Origin: Chryseobacterium geocarposphaerae
GTDB taxonomy: Bacteria; Bacteroidota; Bacteroidia; Flavobacteriales; Weeksellaceae
NCBI RefSeq assembly: GCF_002797535.1
Contig: NZ_PGFD01000003.1
Location: 338,000 to 401,999, forward strand
DNA: 64,000 nucleotides
Reading direction: 5' to 3'
In this document: positions 17,874-25,840 of the stretch, piece by piece
How positions within the stretch are numbered: position 1 is the first letter of the stretch
Layout: each line of letters starts with the position of its first letter
Program-made: the position numbers and the translations under genes
Notes under the pieces: model-generated
What the model was told of the DNA's origin: nothing
Databases searched by the model: none
Seen by the model: only the letters and a program-made list of their open reading frames with translations

Positions 17874-19727
17874 TTATTCCACAGTTACAGATTTTGCAAG
17901 GTTTCTTGGCTGGTCTACATTTGCACCTCTATACACTGCAATATAATATGCTAATAACTGTAAAGGTACTGATGCAACAATTGGTGAGAAGCATTCTGAT
18001 GTTTCAGGAATTTCAATAACATAATCTGCCATTTCACTTACCTGAGTATCTCCTTTATTCACAACAGCAATAATTTTTCCTTTTCTTGCTTTAATTTCCT
18101 GAACGTTGCTTACAATTTTATCATAATGTCCCTTCTTAGGAGCAATAATAACGATTGGCATATTTTCATCAATTAAGGCAATCGGACCATGTTTCATTTC
18201 TGCTGCAGGATATCCCTCTGCATGAATATAAGAGATTTCTTTTAACTTCAATGCCCCTTCTAATGCTGCAGGATAGTTATATCCTCTTCCTAAATACAGG
18301 AAGTTGGTAGCGGTAACAAAATCTTTTGCTATATTTTGAACTAATTCGTGCGTTGAGCTTAGAACATCTTCAATTTTTTTAGGAATAGCATCCAGCTCAG
18401 CAATTAAACTCATAAAATCTGCGTTTCCTAAGTTTCCGTTATGTTTACCTAATTTAAATGCTATTAAAGTAAGAATAGTTAACTGTGCAGTAAAAGCTTT
18501 TGTTGAAGCAACTCCGATTTCAGGACCTGCATGGGTATATGAACCTGCATCTGTAATTCTTGCAATAGAAGAATCAACAACATTACAAATACCATATATA
18601 AATGCTCCTTTTTCCTTAGCCAGTTTTAAAGCGGCCATAGTGTCTGCAGTTTCTCCTGACTGAGAAATTGCAATTACAACATCTTTATCGGTAATAATTG
18701 GGTTTCTATATCTGAATTCCGAAGCATATTCTACTTCAACCGGAATTCTCGCATATTCTTCAATTAAATATTCACCGATAAGACCAGCATGCCAAGAAGT
18801 ACCGCAAGCAATAATGATGATTCTGTTTGCATTTTTAAATCTTTCAATATGGTCCCAGATTCCGGCCATTTTGATAATTCCTTCATCTACAAGAAGTCTC
18901 CCTCTCATTGTATCATGGACAGATTTTGGCTGTTCGAAAATTTCTTTCAACATAAAATGTTCGTAACCTCCTTTTTCAATCTGTTCCAAACTTAATTTAA
19001 GTTCCTGAATTTCAGGTTTAATTTTAGAATTATCATTAATAGTTCTTATGTCTACTCCATTTTCCAGAGAAATTGTAGCCATATGACCTTCTTCAAGATA
19101 AATAGCTTCCTTTGTGAATTCAACAAAAGGAGATGCGTCAGAAGCAATGAAATATTCGTTCTCACCAATACCGATTGCTAAAGGAGACCCTAATCTTCCC
19201 ACCACTAATACCCCAGGAAAATCCTGATGCATCACAGTTATAGCATACGCACCATATACTTCATTAAGCGCATATCTTACTGCAGTAGGAAAATCCATTT
19301 CGGGATTTAAATCCATAAAATACTGAATAAGATTTACTAAAACTTCTGTATCGGTCTCCGATTTGAAGCTAAAACCTTTTTCAATAAGCATTGTTTTAAT
19401 AGTATCATAGTTTTCAATAATCCCATTATGAACAAGAGCAATTTTATTATTATTTGAAAGGTGAGGGTGGGAATTTCTATCACTAGGAACACCATGTGTA
19501 GCCCAACGAGTATGCCCCATACCTATTTTAGCAGTACCTTTCAATGCTTCAGAGATCTTTACTAAATCATCTACTTTCCCTTTAGTTTTCTCAACTTCAA
19601 ATTTATCATTCCCATCTTCTAAGACAATTCCAGCACTGTCATACCCTCTATATTCTAATCTTCTAAGACCGTTGATAACAATATCATACGCATCCTGAAA
19701 TCCTGTATATCCTACTATTCCGCACAT
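17874..19727 (-). CDS. glmS: Glutamine--fructose-6-phosphate aminotransferase (isomerizing)
   Basis: The 617-aa enzyme begins MCGIVGYTG, giving the N-terminal nucleophile Cys after Met removal for the class II glutaminase domain. Two SIS sugar-isomerase domains follow (CGTSWHAGLIGEYL, SQSGETADT, GRGYNYPAALEGALKLKEI). The C terminus DQPRNLAKSVTVE is the classic catalytic tail. It makes glucosamine-6-phosphate for peptidoglycan and lipid A. It lies downstream of the DUF4270 gene (26 bases) and upstream of gldK, inside a minus-strand block. I see no glmS-type ribozyme upstream, because the 5' gap is too short. Confidence 0.98.
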   Translation of the reverse strand: MCGIVGYTGFQDAYDIVINGLRRLEYRGYDSAGIVLEDGNDKFEVEKTKGKVDDLVKISEALKGTAKIGMGHTRWATHGVPSDRNSHPHLSNNNKIALVHNGIIENYDTIKTMLIEKGFSFKSETDTEVLVNLIQYFMDLNPEMDFPTAVRYALNEVYGAYAITVMHQDFPGVLVVGRLGSPLAIGIGENEYFIASDASPFVEFTKEAIYLEEGHMATISLENGVDIRTINDNSKIKPEIQELKLSLEQIEKGGYEHFMLKEIFEQPKSVHDTMRGRLLVDEGIIKMAGIWDHIERFKNANRIIIIACGTSWHAGLIGEYLIEEYARIPVEVEYASEFRYRNPIITDKDVVIAISQSGETADTMAALKLAKEKGAFIYGICNVVDSSIARITDAGSYTHAGPEIGVASTKAFTAQLTILTLIAFKLGKHNGNLGNADFMSLIAELDAIPKKIEDVLSSTHELVQNIAKDFVTATNFLYLGRGYNYPAALEGALKLKEISYIHAEGYPAAEMKHGPIALIDENMPIVIIAPKKGHYDKIVSNVQEIKARKGKIIAVVNKGDTQVSEMADYVIEIPETSECFSPIVASVPLQLLAYYIAVYRGANVDQPRNLAKSVTVE

Positions 19728-19753
19728 ATTTTTCTCGTGTTTTTATATGTATT

Positions 19754-21346
19754 TTATTTTTTGCTGTGAACAACTAAAAGTTGTATTTTATTTTTATTAG
19801 ACGGATCATTACCAATAAATACTGCTCTATCTGCCGAGAAAGCTCTGTTTGAATATTTGTATCCCGCATAAGATCCTGATGTTGTATTAATAAAACTTGC
19901 TAAGTCAATCTTAAAATATTTATTTGTATTATCAACACCAGTTTCAACAATATCCTTCAATGATTTTGTAATCGTAAAATCATAATATGCAGGATTCTTA
20001 TCAATGTCATATATTTTATACGGAGAAAAATTTATAGATCCACTTAAGTTTAACAAATCTGTCGTAAAAGCTGTTGTCTCTTTTCCATTACTATCCACAT
20101 CTTTTTGAACAATAGTAAAATCGATTGGCTTCGTATACTTATTATTGTAGTTCGCATAATTTATATTCCAAGATGGATCTGTATAGATTCTGATTCTAGC
20201 ACCAATAATAGCTTTTTTATTATTTTGATAGAATTGTTTCAGTTCATTGATAGTTGCTGCCGGAATCTTAATACCTATTGAAGGTCCTCCCATTCCCTGA
20301 GTAAATAATCTAGCATCTCCATTTATTTTATCTCCAATAACAGAGTTATCAAACTGTGTCGATCTATTGTATTCATAGTGCCCAATATGTGCATTGGCCG
20401 ATCCCATAGTAAACTTATAAGTTGTTTGAGGCCTCGTTGTTGTACCATTTTCCGTTTTATCATTTTTATAATACATGATCATCTCTATGTCATCCGGATT
20501 AAACTGAAACAGATATCCATCACTTTCAACAACAGAGAGTTTTATCCCCTTAAAATATCTAATAAAGTTAGAAGCATCTTTAAGATCCGAAGAACTGGCT
20601 TTATCCACAATTTTAGTCTGGAAAAAACCAGCACTTAAAGGAATTCTAATTCCCACCGCTGAAGATGTGTATAATGAGCTAGCATCAGAATCTTTTGTGA
20701 TTGTTACTGAATTCACATTTCCATTAAATATTTTGCTTCCTAGTTCTAATGGAGCGTCATAGATGGTATTAGAATAAGCAATATCATTTTGTCCATTTAA
20801 AAAATCTCCAACTTCATTTACCTTAATTGTAAATTGTGGCACCGCTCCATTAATTTTAGCCTTTCCATATTTGTAAACAGGATAAGTATTTACCACTTTT
20901 TTAGCCGCAACATTTCCATCTGGATAAATATAATCTTCATTTGTCGTAGTGGTAAGTGAATCTGTAGCATACGTTGGTTTTACCACTAATACAACAGAGT
21001 CAACTACAGGATTTGCTCCAAAGTCCGGGCTATAAGACGGTAAACGTACTTGAGTGAAATAAGATGCTCTTTGCATTCCGAACTGACTTTCCGTAAAAGC
21101 ACCTAATACAGCTTTTCTTGTAGAATTATAAACTTCATACATAGCAGATGCATCACTACGAATACTGTCATTGTTATCAATATTATAAGCAATGACATCA
21201 CGAGAAGTTTCTTCTCCCTGAGCTGCATCATTTAAAAATAATTGTTCTCCCAAAGCATCTGTTTCAGGTTCACAATTGTATAATAATACACTTCCAAAAA
21301 TCGCCATAAATAAAATGGCGAAAGTTCTTTTAATAGTATAAGTCAT
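19754..21346 (-). CDS. DUF4270 domain-containing lipoprotein
   Basis: The 530-aa protein has a lipoprotein-type signal (LLYNCEPETD). The opening EPETDALGEQLFLNDAAQ resembles the DUF4270 consensus, which also features repeated VDSVVLVV-type strands and a long beta-rich body. DUF4270 proteins are common surface or outer-membrane lipoproteins of Bacteroidota with no established biochemical role. The gene lies 13 bases after a GT5-like gene and 26 bases before glmS, suggesting one transcript. This synteny with panC and glmS is, from memory, common in flavobacteria. Confidence 0.88.
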   Translation of the reverse strand: MTYTIKRTFAILFMAIFGSVLLYNCEPETDALGEQLFLNDAAQGEETSRDVIAYNIDNNDSIRSDASAMYEVYNSTRKAVLGAFTESQFGMQRASYFTQVRLPSYSPDFGANPVVDSVVLVVKPTYATDSLTTTTNEDYIYPDGNVAAKKVVNTYPVYKYGKAKINGAVPQFTIKVNEVGDFLNGQNDIAYSNTIYDAPLELGSKIFNGNVNSVTITKDSDASSLYTSSAVGIRIPLSAGFFQTKIVDKASSSDLKDASNFIRYFKGIKLSVVESDGYLFQFNPDDIEMIMYYKNDKTENGTTTRPQTTYKFTMGSANAHIGHYEYNRSTQFDNSVIGDKINGDARLFTQGMGGPSIGIKIPAATINELKQFYQNNKKAIIGARIRIYTDPSWNINYANYNNKYTKPIDFTIVQKDVDSNGKETTAFTTDLLNLSGSINFSPYKIYDIDKNPAYYDFTITKSLKDIVETGVDNTNKYFKIDLASFINTTSGSYAGYKYSNRAFSADRAVFIGNDPSNKNKIQLLVVHSKK

Positions 21347-21359
21347 TAAAATGTGTTTT

Positions 21360-22130
21360 TTAATAAAGTTGATTGATAGAATCTACATCAAGATACTCAG
21401 ATTTTGATGTACCAGTTTCATTAAAAGCCTTATCTAGTTCTTCGTTTAAGAATTCATCTCCTTTAACAATTGAATCTACATAGTTCATGCTTTCAATTAC
21501 AACATTCTGAATGGTTGGATTTTCCAATGCCTTTAATCCTGAAATATTATCAAATTTAAGCTTATCTTCAATATTACCACTCAAAGCAGCATCTTTCTCA
21601 TTGTATAAAGAAAGAACTATTTTAGCATCTTTAAAGTATGCATCAGTTTCGTAATATGTTTTAAGATAAATAGGAACAAAAGAAGACATCCATCCGTTTA
21701 AGTGAATAACATCCGGAACCCAGTTTAATTTTTTAATGGTTTCTATAACTCCTCTTGCAAAAAAGATTGCTCTCTCATCATTGTCATCGAAAGGATTTCC
21801 TTCATCATCAAAATAATATTGCTTTCTTTTAAAATATTCTTCATTATCTATAAAATACACCTGAAGTCTTTCTCCTGGAAGAGAAGCTACCTTAATGATA
21901 AGAGGCTGATCTAAATCATTGATAATAATATTCATTCCTGAAAGACGAATAACCTCATGAAGCTGAAACTTCCTTTCACTTATTTGTCCAAATCGTGGCA
22001 TAAAAACTCTCACATCATTTCCTTCCTGGTGCATCTTAAGTGCCATTTTGTTTACCACTGTTGCTAAATTTGTATCTTCCTGATAAGGGTACATTTCTGT
22101 GGTAATGTACAGTATCTTTTGATTCGGCAT
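21360..22130 (-). CDS. Half-size GT5 (glycogen/starch-synthase N-domain-like) protein
   Basis: The 256-aa protein aligns by eye to the N-terminal catalytic domain of GT5 starch/glycogen synthases: ILYITTEMYPY at the start, VRVFMPRFGQI, VYFIDNEEYFKRKQYY, FFARGVIETIKKLNWVPDVIHLNGW. Full GT5 enzymes are about 480 aa and have a second Rossmann domain that binds ADP-glucose; that domain is absent. The usual K-x-G-G-L substrate loop near the N terminus is replaced by QEDTNLATVV. It is therefore unlikely to be a working glycogen synthase and may have a binding or regulatory role. It is the first gene of the block leading to DUF4270 and glmS, and divergent from panC. Confidence 0.8.
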   Translation of the reverse strand: MPNQKILYITTEMYPYQEDTNLATVVNKMALKMHQEGNDVRVFMPRFGQISERKFQLHEVIRLSGMNIIINDLDQPLIIKVASLPGERLQVYFIDNEEYFKRKQYYFDDEGNPFDDNDERAIFFARGVIETIKKLNWVPDVIHLNGWMSSFVPIYLKTYYETDAYFKDAKIVLSLYNEKDAALSGNIEDKLKFDNISGLKALENPTIQNVVIESMNYVDSIVKGDEFLNEELDKAFNETGTSKSEYLDVDSINQLY

Positions 22131-22271
22131 AAACTTCTATCTAATTTTTGTAAAAATGCTTTAATGTGCAAAATTACAAAAAAACATCCAACATTATTTT
22201 AATTAACATTTTTTTACGATAATTCCCTTTTTCAGATTATCGAAAACAACAGTAATATATGATATTTTTAG

Positions 22272-22279
22272 TATTTTTG
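22272..22279 (+). promoter_or_regulatory. -7 box for panC
   Basis: TATTTTTG matches TAnnTTTG and lies 21 bases before the panC ATG. No convincing TTG at -33 is visible. Confidence 0.45.
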
Positions 22280-22299
22280 AAATACTATTATAGCGAACT

Positions 22300-23148
22300 A
22301 TGGAAGTTTTAAAAAATAAGAAAACACTTCAGGATTTCATTGAAAGACAGAAGGAAATGGGAAAAAGAATAGGTTTTGCTCCAACAATGGGTGCGCTGCA
22401 CAACGGGCACCTTTCCCTTTATGAAGAAGCAAGAAAAGAAAATGACCTTGTCATTTCTTCAATTTTTGTAAATCCCACTCAATTTAACAATCCTGAAGAC
22501 CTTGAAAAATATCCACGAGATATAGACCGAGATATTTTGATCCTACAGAATTCAGGACTCATAGATGCTGTTTACATTCCTGAAGTATCTGATATTTATC
22601 CAGAAAAGACAGAAAGCCAACATTATGATTTCGACGGACTGGAAAACGAAATGGAAGGAAGATCCCGGCCAGGGCACTTTGACGGAGTCGGAACCGTTGT
22701 AGAAGAGCTTTTCAAACAAATACAGCCCGACAATGCTTATTTTGGCGAAAAAGACTTTCAACAGTTAGCCATTATCAAAAAATTGGTTGAAAAGAAAAAG
22801 CTTCCCATTAAAATAAAAGGAGTACCCATTTACAGAGCGAGTAATGGTTTAGCATTAAGCTCAAGAAATCAAAGACTGCACGAAGACAGAAAAGAAGCTG
22901 CAAAAATCATTTATGAAACATTAAAACAGGTAAATAACTGGTTCAAAGAAATAACAATATCCGAAATCAAAGAAAAGGTACAGGACATTTTTGATCATCA
23001 GCAAGGTATGAAACTTGAGTATTTTTTAATTGCAGATGAAGAAACTTTACAAGAAACGGATACTTTTCAAAAAGGGCGAAGCTTCAGAGCTTTTATAGTC
23101 GTTATTGTAGATGGTGTGAGGTTAATTGACAATATGCACCTCTCTTAA
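22300..23148 (+). CDS. panC: Pantoate--beta-alanine ligase
   Basis: The 282-aa enzyme carries the nucleotidyl-transferase HIGH motif as MGALHNGHLSL (His34, His37). Other family blocks are SIFVNPTQFN, YPRDIDRD, SRPGHFDGVGTVVEELF, YFGEKDFQQL and the KMSKS-equivalent LALSSRNQRL. It condenses pantoate and beta-alanine with ATP to form pantothenate, the precursor of CoA. The length is normal. It is monocistronic here: divergent from the GT5-like gene, with a terminator after the stop. Confidence 0.97.
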   Translation: MEVLKNKKTLQDFIERQKEMGKRIGFAPTMGALHNGHLSLYEEARKENDLVISSIFVNPTQFNNPEDLEKYPRDIDRDILILQNSGLIDAVYIPEVSDIYPEKTESQHYDFDGLENEMEGRSRPGHFDGVGTVVEELFKQIQPDNAYFGEKDFQQLAIIKKLVEKKKLPIKIKGVPIYRASNGLALSSRNQRLHEDRKEAAKIIYETLKQVNNWFKEITISEIKEKVQDIFDHQQGMKLEYFLIADEETLQETDTFQKGRSFRAFIVVIVDGVRLIDNMHLS

Positions 23149-23178
23149 ATATTATAATTTATTTCCAATATATGATAG

Positions 23179-23203
23179 GCATCACTTTTAGTGATGCTTT
23201 TTT
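23179..23203 (+). terminator. Terminator of panC
   Basis: An 8-bp stem (gcatcact / agtgatgc) with a 3-base loop is followed by a T6 tract, about 30 bases after the panC stop. Confidence 0.85.
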
Positions 23204-23250
23204 ATATCTTACTTAAACAATAGTTTACATTTATCAAATATAAAAAAAAT

Positions 23251-23274
23251 CAAAGGCTTCTTACGAAGCCTTTG
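23251..23274 (-). terminator. Terminator after tRNA-Lys copy 1
   Basis: A perfect 10-bp stem (caaaggcttc / gaagcctttg) with a 4-base loop. On the minus strand it is followed by ATTTTTTTT. Confidence 0.88.
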
Positions 23275-23329
23275 AAACACCAAATCACAAAATATTAATA
23301 TGAAAAAAATTTACTTTTCAGTAAACTTG

Positions 23330-23402
23330 TGACCCGGCTGGGATTCGAACCCAGGACCCATACATTAAAAGTGTATTGCTCTACCAGCTGAGCTACCGAG
23401 TC
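23330..23402 (-). tRNA. tRNA-Lys (TTT), copy 1
   Basis: A 73-base cloverleaf. The acceptor pair is GACTCGG / CCGGGTC, the D arm has GCTC...GAGC, the anticodon loop CTTTTAA gives anticodon TTT, and the T arm is CTGGG-TTCGAAT-CCCAG. CCA is not encoded. It has its own promoter (23456-23484) and terminator (23251-23274). Confidence 0.97.
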
Positions 23403-23455
23403 GGTCACTTCATCTACAAATTACATTTCAAAATGCTTTTTGTTTTTTAGCGGTG

Positions 23456-23484
23456 CAAAGATACGATATTTTTTGTCTTTGCAA
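23456..23484 (-). promoter_or_regulatory. Promoter for tRNA-Lys copy 1
   Basis: On the minus strand a TTG (23482-23484) is followed after 18 bases by TATCTTTG (23456-23463), a near-consensus Bacteroidota promoter about 54 bases upstream of the tRNA. Confidence 0.75.
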
Positions 23485-23501
23485 AATTTATTTTAAAAAA
23501 T

Positions 23502-23525
23502 CAAAGGCTTCTTACGAAGCCTTTG
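23502..23525 (-). terminator. Terminator after tRNA-Lys copy 2
   Basis: Identical to the hairpin at 23251-23274. It ends the Lys-Leu-Lys tRNA transcript. Confidence 0.85.
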
Positions 23526-23580
23526 AAACACCAAATCACAAAATATTAATATGAAAAAAATTTACTTTTCAGTAAACTTG

Positions 23581-23653
23581 TGACCCGGCTGGGATTCGAA
23601 CCCAGGACCCATACATTAAAAGTGTATTGCTCTACCAGCTGAGCTACCGAGTC
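23581..23653 (-). tRNA. tRNA-Lys (TTT), copy 2
   Basis: Identical in sequence to copy 1. It lies 71 bases downstream of tRNA-Leu on the minus strand and is probably the last tRNA of a three-tRNA transcript, since no separate promoter is evident between. Confidence 0.97.
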
Positions 23654-23724
23654 GGCCACAATTGTATGATAAATATAAAAATAATTCTAATAAATCACAC
23701 CAATTATTTCAATTTTCTGCAGTG

Positions 23725-23807
23725 TGCCTGCGACTGGACTCGAACCAGCACATCCTTAGGAAACCACCCCCTCAAGATGGCGTGTCTACCAATTTCACCA
23801 CGCAGGC
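23725..23807 (-). tRNA. tRNA-Leu (GAG)
   Basis: An 83-base class II tRNA with a long variable arm. The acceptor pair is GCCTGCG / CGCAGGC. Anticodon stem CCATC / GGTGG frames loop TTGAGGG, giving anticodon GAG. The T arm reads GGTTCGAGTCC. It sits between two tRNA-Lys genes in the same direction. Confidence 0.95.
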
Positions 23808-23840
23808 AATAAATTACAAAATCAGTAATTTTCTTGCTAG

Positions 23841-23913
23841 TGACCCGGCTGGGATTCGAACCCAGGACCCATACATTAAAAGTGTATTGCTCTACCAGCT
23901 GAGCTACCGAGTC
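23841..23913 (-). tRNA. tRNA-Lys (TTT), copy 3
   Basis: Identical to copies 1 and 2 within the tRNA, but its downstream flank differs (33 bases to tRNA-Leu). It is the first gene after the promoter at 23967-23995. Confidence 0.97.
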
Positions 23914-23966
23914 GGCCACTTTATTATCGATTAACACTATGATAATGTCCCTCGTTTTCAGTGGTG

Positions 23967-23995
23967 CAAAGATATGAGTTTTTTCTTTATCTCAA
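23967..23995 (-). promoter_or_regulatory. Promoter for the Lys-Leu-Lys tRNA transcript
   Basis: On the minus strand a TTG (23993-23995), an 18-base spacer and TATCTTTG (23967-23974). The spacer length and -7 box equal those of the other tRNA promoter at 23456-23484. Confidence 0.75.
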
Positions 23996-24027
23996 AACTT
24001 TTTCGCAAATTTGTTTAAAAAAAATTC

Positions 24028-24543
24028 ATGATAATTTCACTTGTTGGATACATGGGAAGTGGCAAATCTCACATTTCCAAAATATTAAGCGAAAAACTCA
24101 ATTTTAAATTAATTGATCTTGATAAAGAAATTTCCAGACGCAACAAATTAACAATTCCTGAAATCTTCGAAAAAAAGGGAGAAATCTACTTTAGAAAGCT
24201 GGAAAGAGAAACTTTGGAAGAGATACTGGCTTCACAGGAGAATGTGATTTTAAGCCTTGGTGGAGGAACTCCGGTTTACTATAATAATATGGAAATTATT
24301 AATCATAACTCGAAAAGTGTTTTTTTGAGAGCTTCTGTCGGGACTTTATCCGAAAGACTTCTGAAACAAAAAGAAAAACGTCCTTTGATTGCAAATATTT
24401 CTGATGAAAACCTTCCTGAGTTTATTGCTAAACATTTATTTGAAAGAAATGAATTTTACAATAAAGCGCAGGCCAGTGTAATTACGGATAACAGGACTCC
24501 TGAAGACATTGTGGATGAAATCATAGAAAAGCTCTATCTCTAG
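24028..24543 (+). CDS. aroK: Shikimate kinase
   Basis: The 171-aa P-loop kinase has the Walker A motif GYMGSGKSH near the N terminus, the shikimate-binding LIDLDKEISRR and FRKLERETLEE, and the LSLGGGTPVYYNN loop. RPLIA and a C-terminal ER-N-x-x-Y-x-x-A segment complete the lid and base-binding regions. It phosphorylates shikimate in the aromatic amino acid pathway. Length is typical. The terminator hairpin overlaps its stop codon, and the next gene is convergent and only 8 bases away. Confidence 0.96.
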   Translation: MIISLVGYMGSGKSHISKILSEKLNFKLIDLDKEISRRNKLTIPEIFEKKGEIYFRKLERETLEEILASQENVILSLGGGTPVYYNNMEIINHNSKSVFLRASVGTLSERLLKQKEKRPLIANISDENLPEFIAKHLFERNEFYNKAQASVITDNRTPEDIVDEIIEKLYL

Positions 24544-24550
24544 AGCTTTT
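24527..24550. terminator. Terminator overlapping the aroK stop codon
   Basis: A 10-bp stem (aaaagctcta / tagagctttt) with loop tctc followed by further T's. The 3' arm contains the aroK TAG stop. A-rich and T-rich flanks could also let it serve the convergent S4 gene. Confidence 0.8.
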
Positions 24551-24551
24551 T

Positions 24552-24992
24552 TTAATCTTCATTTTCAGAATCATCATCTCCGGTCTCACCAAAGAACTCA
24601 TCCCAGTCTGTAAAATCTGTTGCAACATCATTTTCTACATAGTCATCCATATCACGTCGGTCTTTCTTCGTAGGCCTTCCCTCTCCTTTAATCCGGTAAT
24701 AATCCTGAGACATTTTACGCATTTTTAATAGTTCATACTGCTCTTTATCTGTCACATCTTTTATATGTAAAGGCACTAATTTGGCCCCGATTCTACTTTT
24801 AGGAATCTGGATTACTTTAATTTTATAGTCAATCTGATTTTTACGGATCTTGATTACATCCCCTTCCTTCACCTCTTTAGAAGACTTCACTACCGACTCA
24901 CCAATAGAAACTCTGTTTTTTTTAATCTCCTCAGTAGCAATGGTTCTGGTCTTATAAAAGCGAATGCTCCATAAAAATTTATCTATTCTCAT
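24552..24992 (-). CDS. S4-domain RNA-binding protein (Hsp15-like)
   Basis: The 146-aa protein opens with the S4 fold, MRIDKFLWSIRFYKTRTIATE...NRVSIGESVVKSSKEVKEGDVIKI, as in Hsp15/HslR. A basic tail (GEGRPTKKDRRDMDDY) and then a very acidic end (FFGETGDDDSENED) follow. E. coli Hsp15 binds stalled 50S subunits carrying nascent chains. The acidic extension is longer than in E. coli. The gene is convergent with aroK and divergent from the lipoprotein gene at 25051. Confidence 0.88.
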   Translation of the reverse strand: MRIDKFLWSIRFYKTRTIATEEIKKNRVSIGESVVKSSKEVKEGDVIKIRKNQIDYKIKVIQIPKSRIGAKLVPLHIKDVTDKEQYELLKMRKMSQDYYRIKGEGRPTKKDRRDMDDYVENDVATDFTDWDEFFGETGDDDSENED

Positions 24993-25001
24993 ATTTTTTT
25001 A

Positions 25002-25009
25002 TACTTTTG
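25002..25009 (+). promoter_or_regulatory. -7 box for the FKBP-like lipoprotein
   Basis: TACTTTTG matches TAnnTTTG and lies 41 bases before the ATG at 25051. No clear -33 TTG. Confidence 0.45.
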
Positions 25010-25050
25010 TCGTTATATTATTTGTAAAGTAATTAAAAGTTTTTTTAATA

Positions 25051-25797
25051 ATGAAAAAAATATTTTTATATATCCTTGCAGGCTCTCTTTGTTTTTCTGC
25101 TTGTAAAAAAGATGATGAAGTAGAAACTTTTGTAGAACCTGAAGACATTAATGTAAGAAATTCTTATGATCAGCAGGCTATTCAAAAATTTATGAATGAC
25201 AATTACTTGGACAGTCAAGGAAATATAAAAGCATTCAGCAGTACAGACGCAAGTGATGATAATGAGAAAAAATTATCTGACCTAAGCCCTCAAACACTTC
25301 CTTCAGGTGTTATTTATATTGTAAGAAACGGAGCTCAGCCTTCACCAGGTGTTGCTATAGAGACAAACTCTAGTGCTAGTAATGCTACTCAAATCAAAAC
25401 TATGATAAGAGCTAACTATTATATTGCCACAGATACTGACGGAAATATTAAGTTCTCAACAGCAGGTACCCTTTTAAACACTATTGACGGAAATGGTTCT
25501 CCACTCACTGACCCTATTTTTTATTATGTGAAAAAATCGGTTCTAGATGCTGCAACAACAGACGCCGCAAAACAAAGAAAATACTATGAAATCGAAGGTT
25601 TTCAAGAAGGCTTGAAACAATTCAATGGATTTGAAAACACAGCAAATGGAGCTCCATATAACTTGCAAGGTGTAATTATAGTACCTTCAAAAGCTGCATT
25701 TGCAAGAGATAGTAATTACTACGGGCTTCAAAATGCGTGTTTAGTATTTAACTTTCAAATCTACGATGCCAAAACAAGGCCCGCAGATCAACAATAA
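25051..25797 (+). CDS. Lipoprotein with degenerate FKBP-type PPIase-like domain
   Basis: The 248-aa protein has a lipoprotein signal (SLCFSACKKDD). The C-terminal part follows the layout of FKBP-type peptidyl-prolyl isomerases: IEGFQEGLKQFNGFE, then LQGVIIVPSKAAFARDSNYYGL, then ACLVFNFQIYDAK. These match the family pattern G-x-x-E-G-L, L-x-I-P-S-x-x-A-Y-G and L-x-F-x-V-x-L. The central region and active-site aromatics look altered, so isomerase activity is uncertain. Likely anchored in the periplasm or outer membrane. It is monocistronic with its own terminator. Confidence 0.65.
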   Translation: MKKIFLYILAGSLCFSACKKDDEVETFVEPEDINVRNSYDQQAIQKFMNDNYLDSQGNIKAFSSTDASDDNEKKLSDLSPQTLPSGVIYIVRNGAQPSPGVAIETNSSASNATQIKTMIRANYYIATDTDGNIKFSTAGTLLNTIDGNGSPLTDPIFYYVKKSVLDAATTDAAKQRKYYEIEGFQEGLKQFNGFENTANGAPYNLQGVIIVPSKAAFARDSNYYGLQNACLVFNFQIYDAKTRPADQQ

Positions 25798-25827
25798 AAA
25801 AAGCGCTTCAAATTGAAGCGCTTTTTT
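25797..25827. terminator. Bidirectional terminator
   Basis: A perfect 14-bp stem (aaaaaagcgcttca / tgaagcgctttttt) with a 3-base loop between convergent genes. T tracts are present on both strands. Confidence 0.9.
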
Positions 25828-25840
25828 ATTATCTATTTTT

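Larger units (their letters stand above)
23244..23404 (-). repeat. 161-bp direct repeat, copy 1 (tRNA-Lys plus terminator)
   Basis: This block, from the A-run before the hairpin to the last acceptor-stem base of tRNA-Lys, recurs without visible mismatch at 23495-23655 (offset 251 bases). It contains the terminator hairpin, a spacer and a full tRNA-Lys. Confidence 0.9.
23495..23655 (-). repeat. 161-bp direct repeat, copy 2
   Basis: Same block as at 23244-23404: terminator hairpin, spacer and tRNA-Lys. The identity extends well outside the tRNA, so it reflects a recent duplication, or gene conversion. Confidence 0.9.

Noticed and set aside
23244..23655. CRISPR-like direct repeat
   Set aside because: Only two long copies (161 bp) contain a tRNA and a terminator, with no short regular repeats or spacers.
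23662..23934. 90-aa plus-strand frame over the tRNA cluster
   Set aside because: It translates the antisense of tRNA-Lys and tRNA-Leu genes. Cloverleaf structures explain the sequence.
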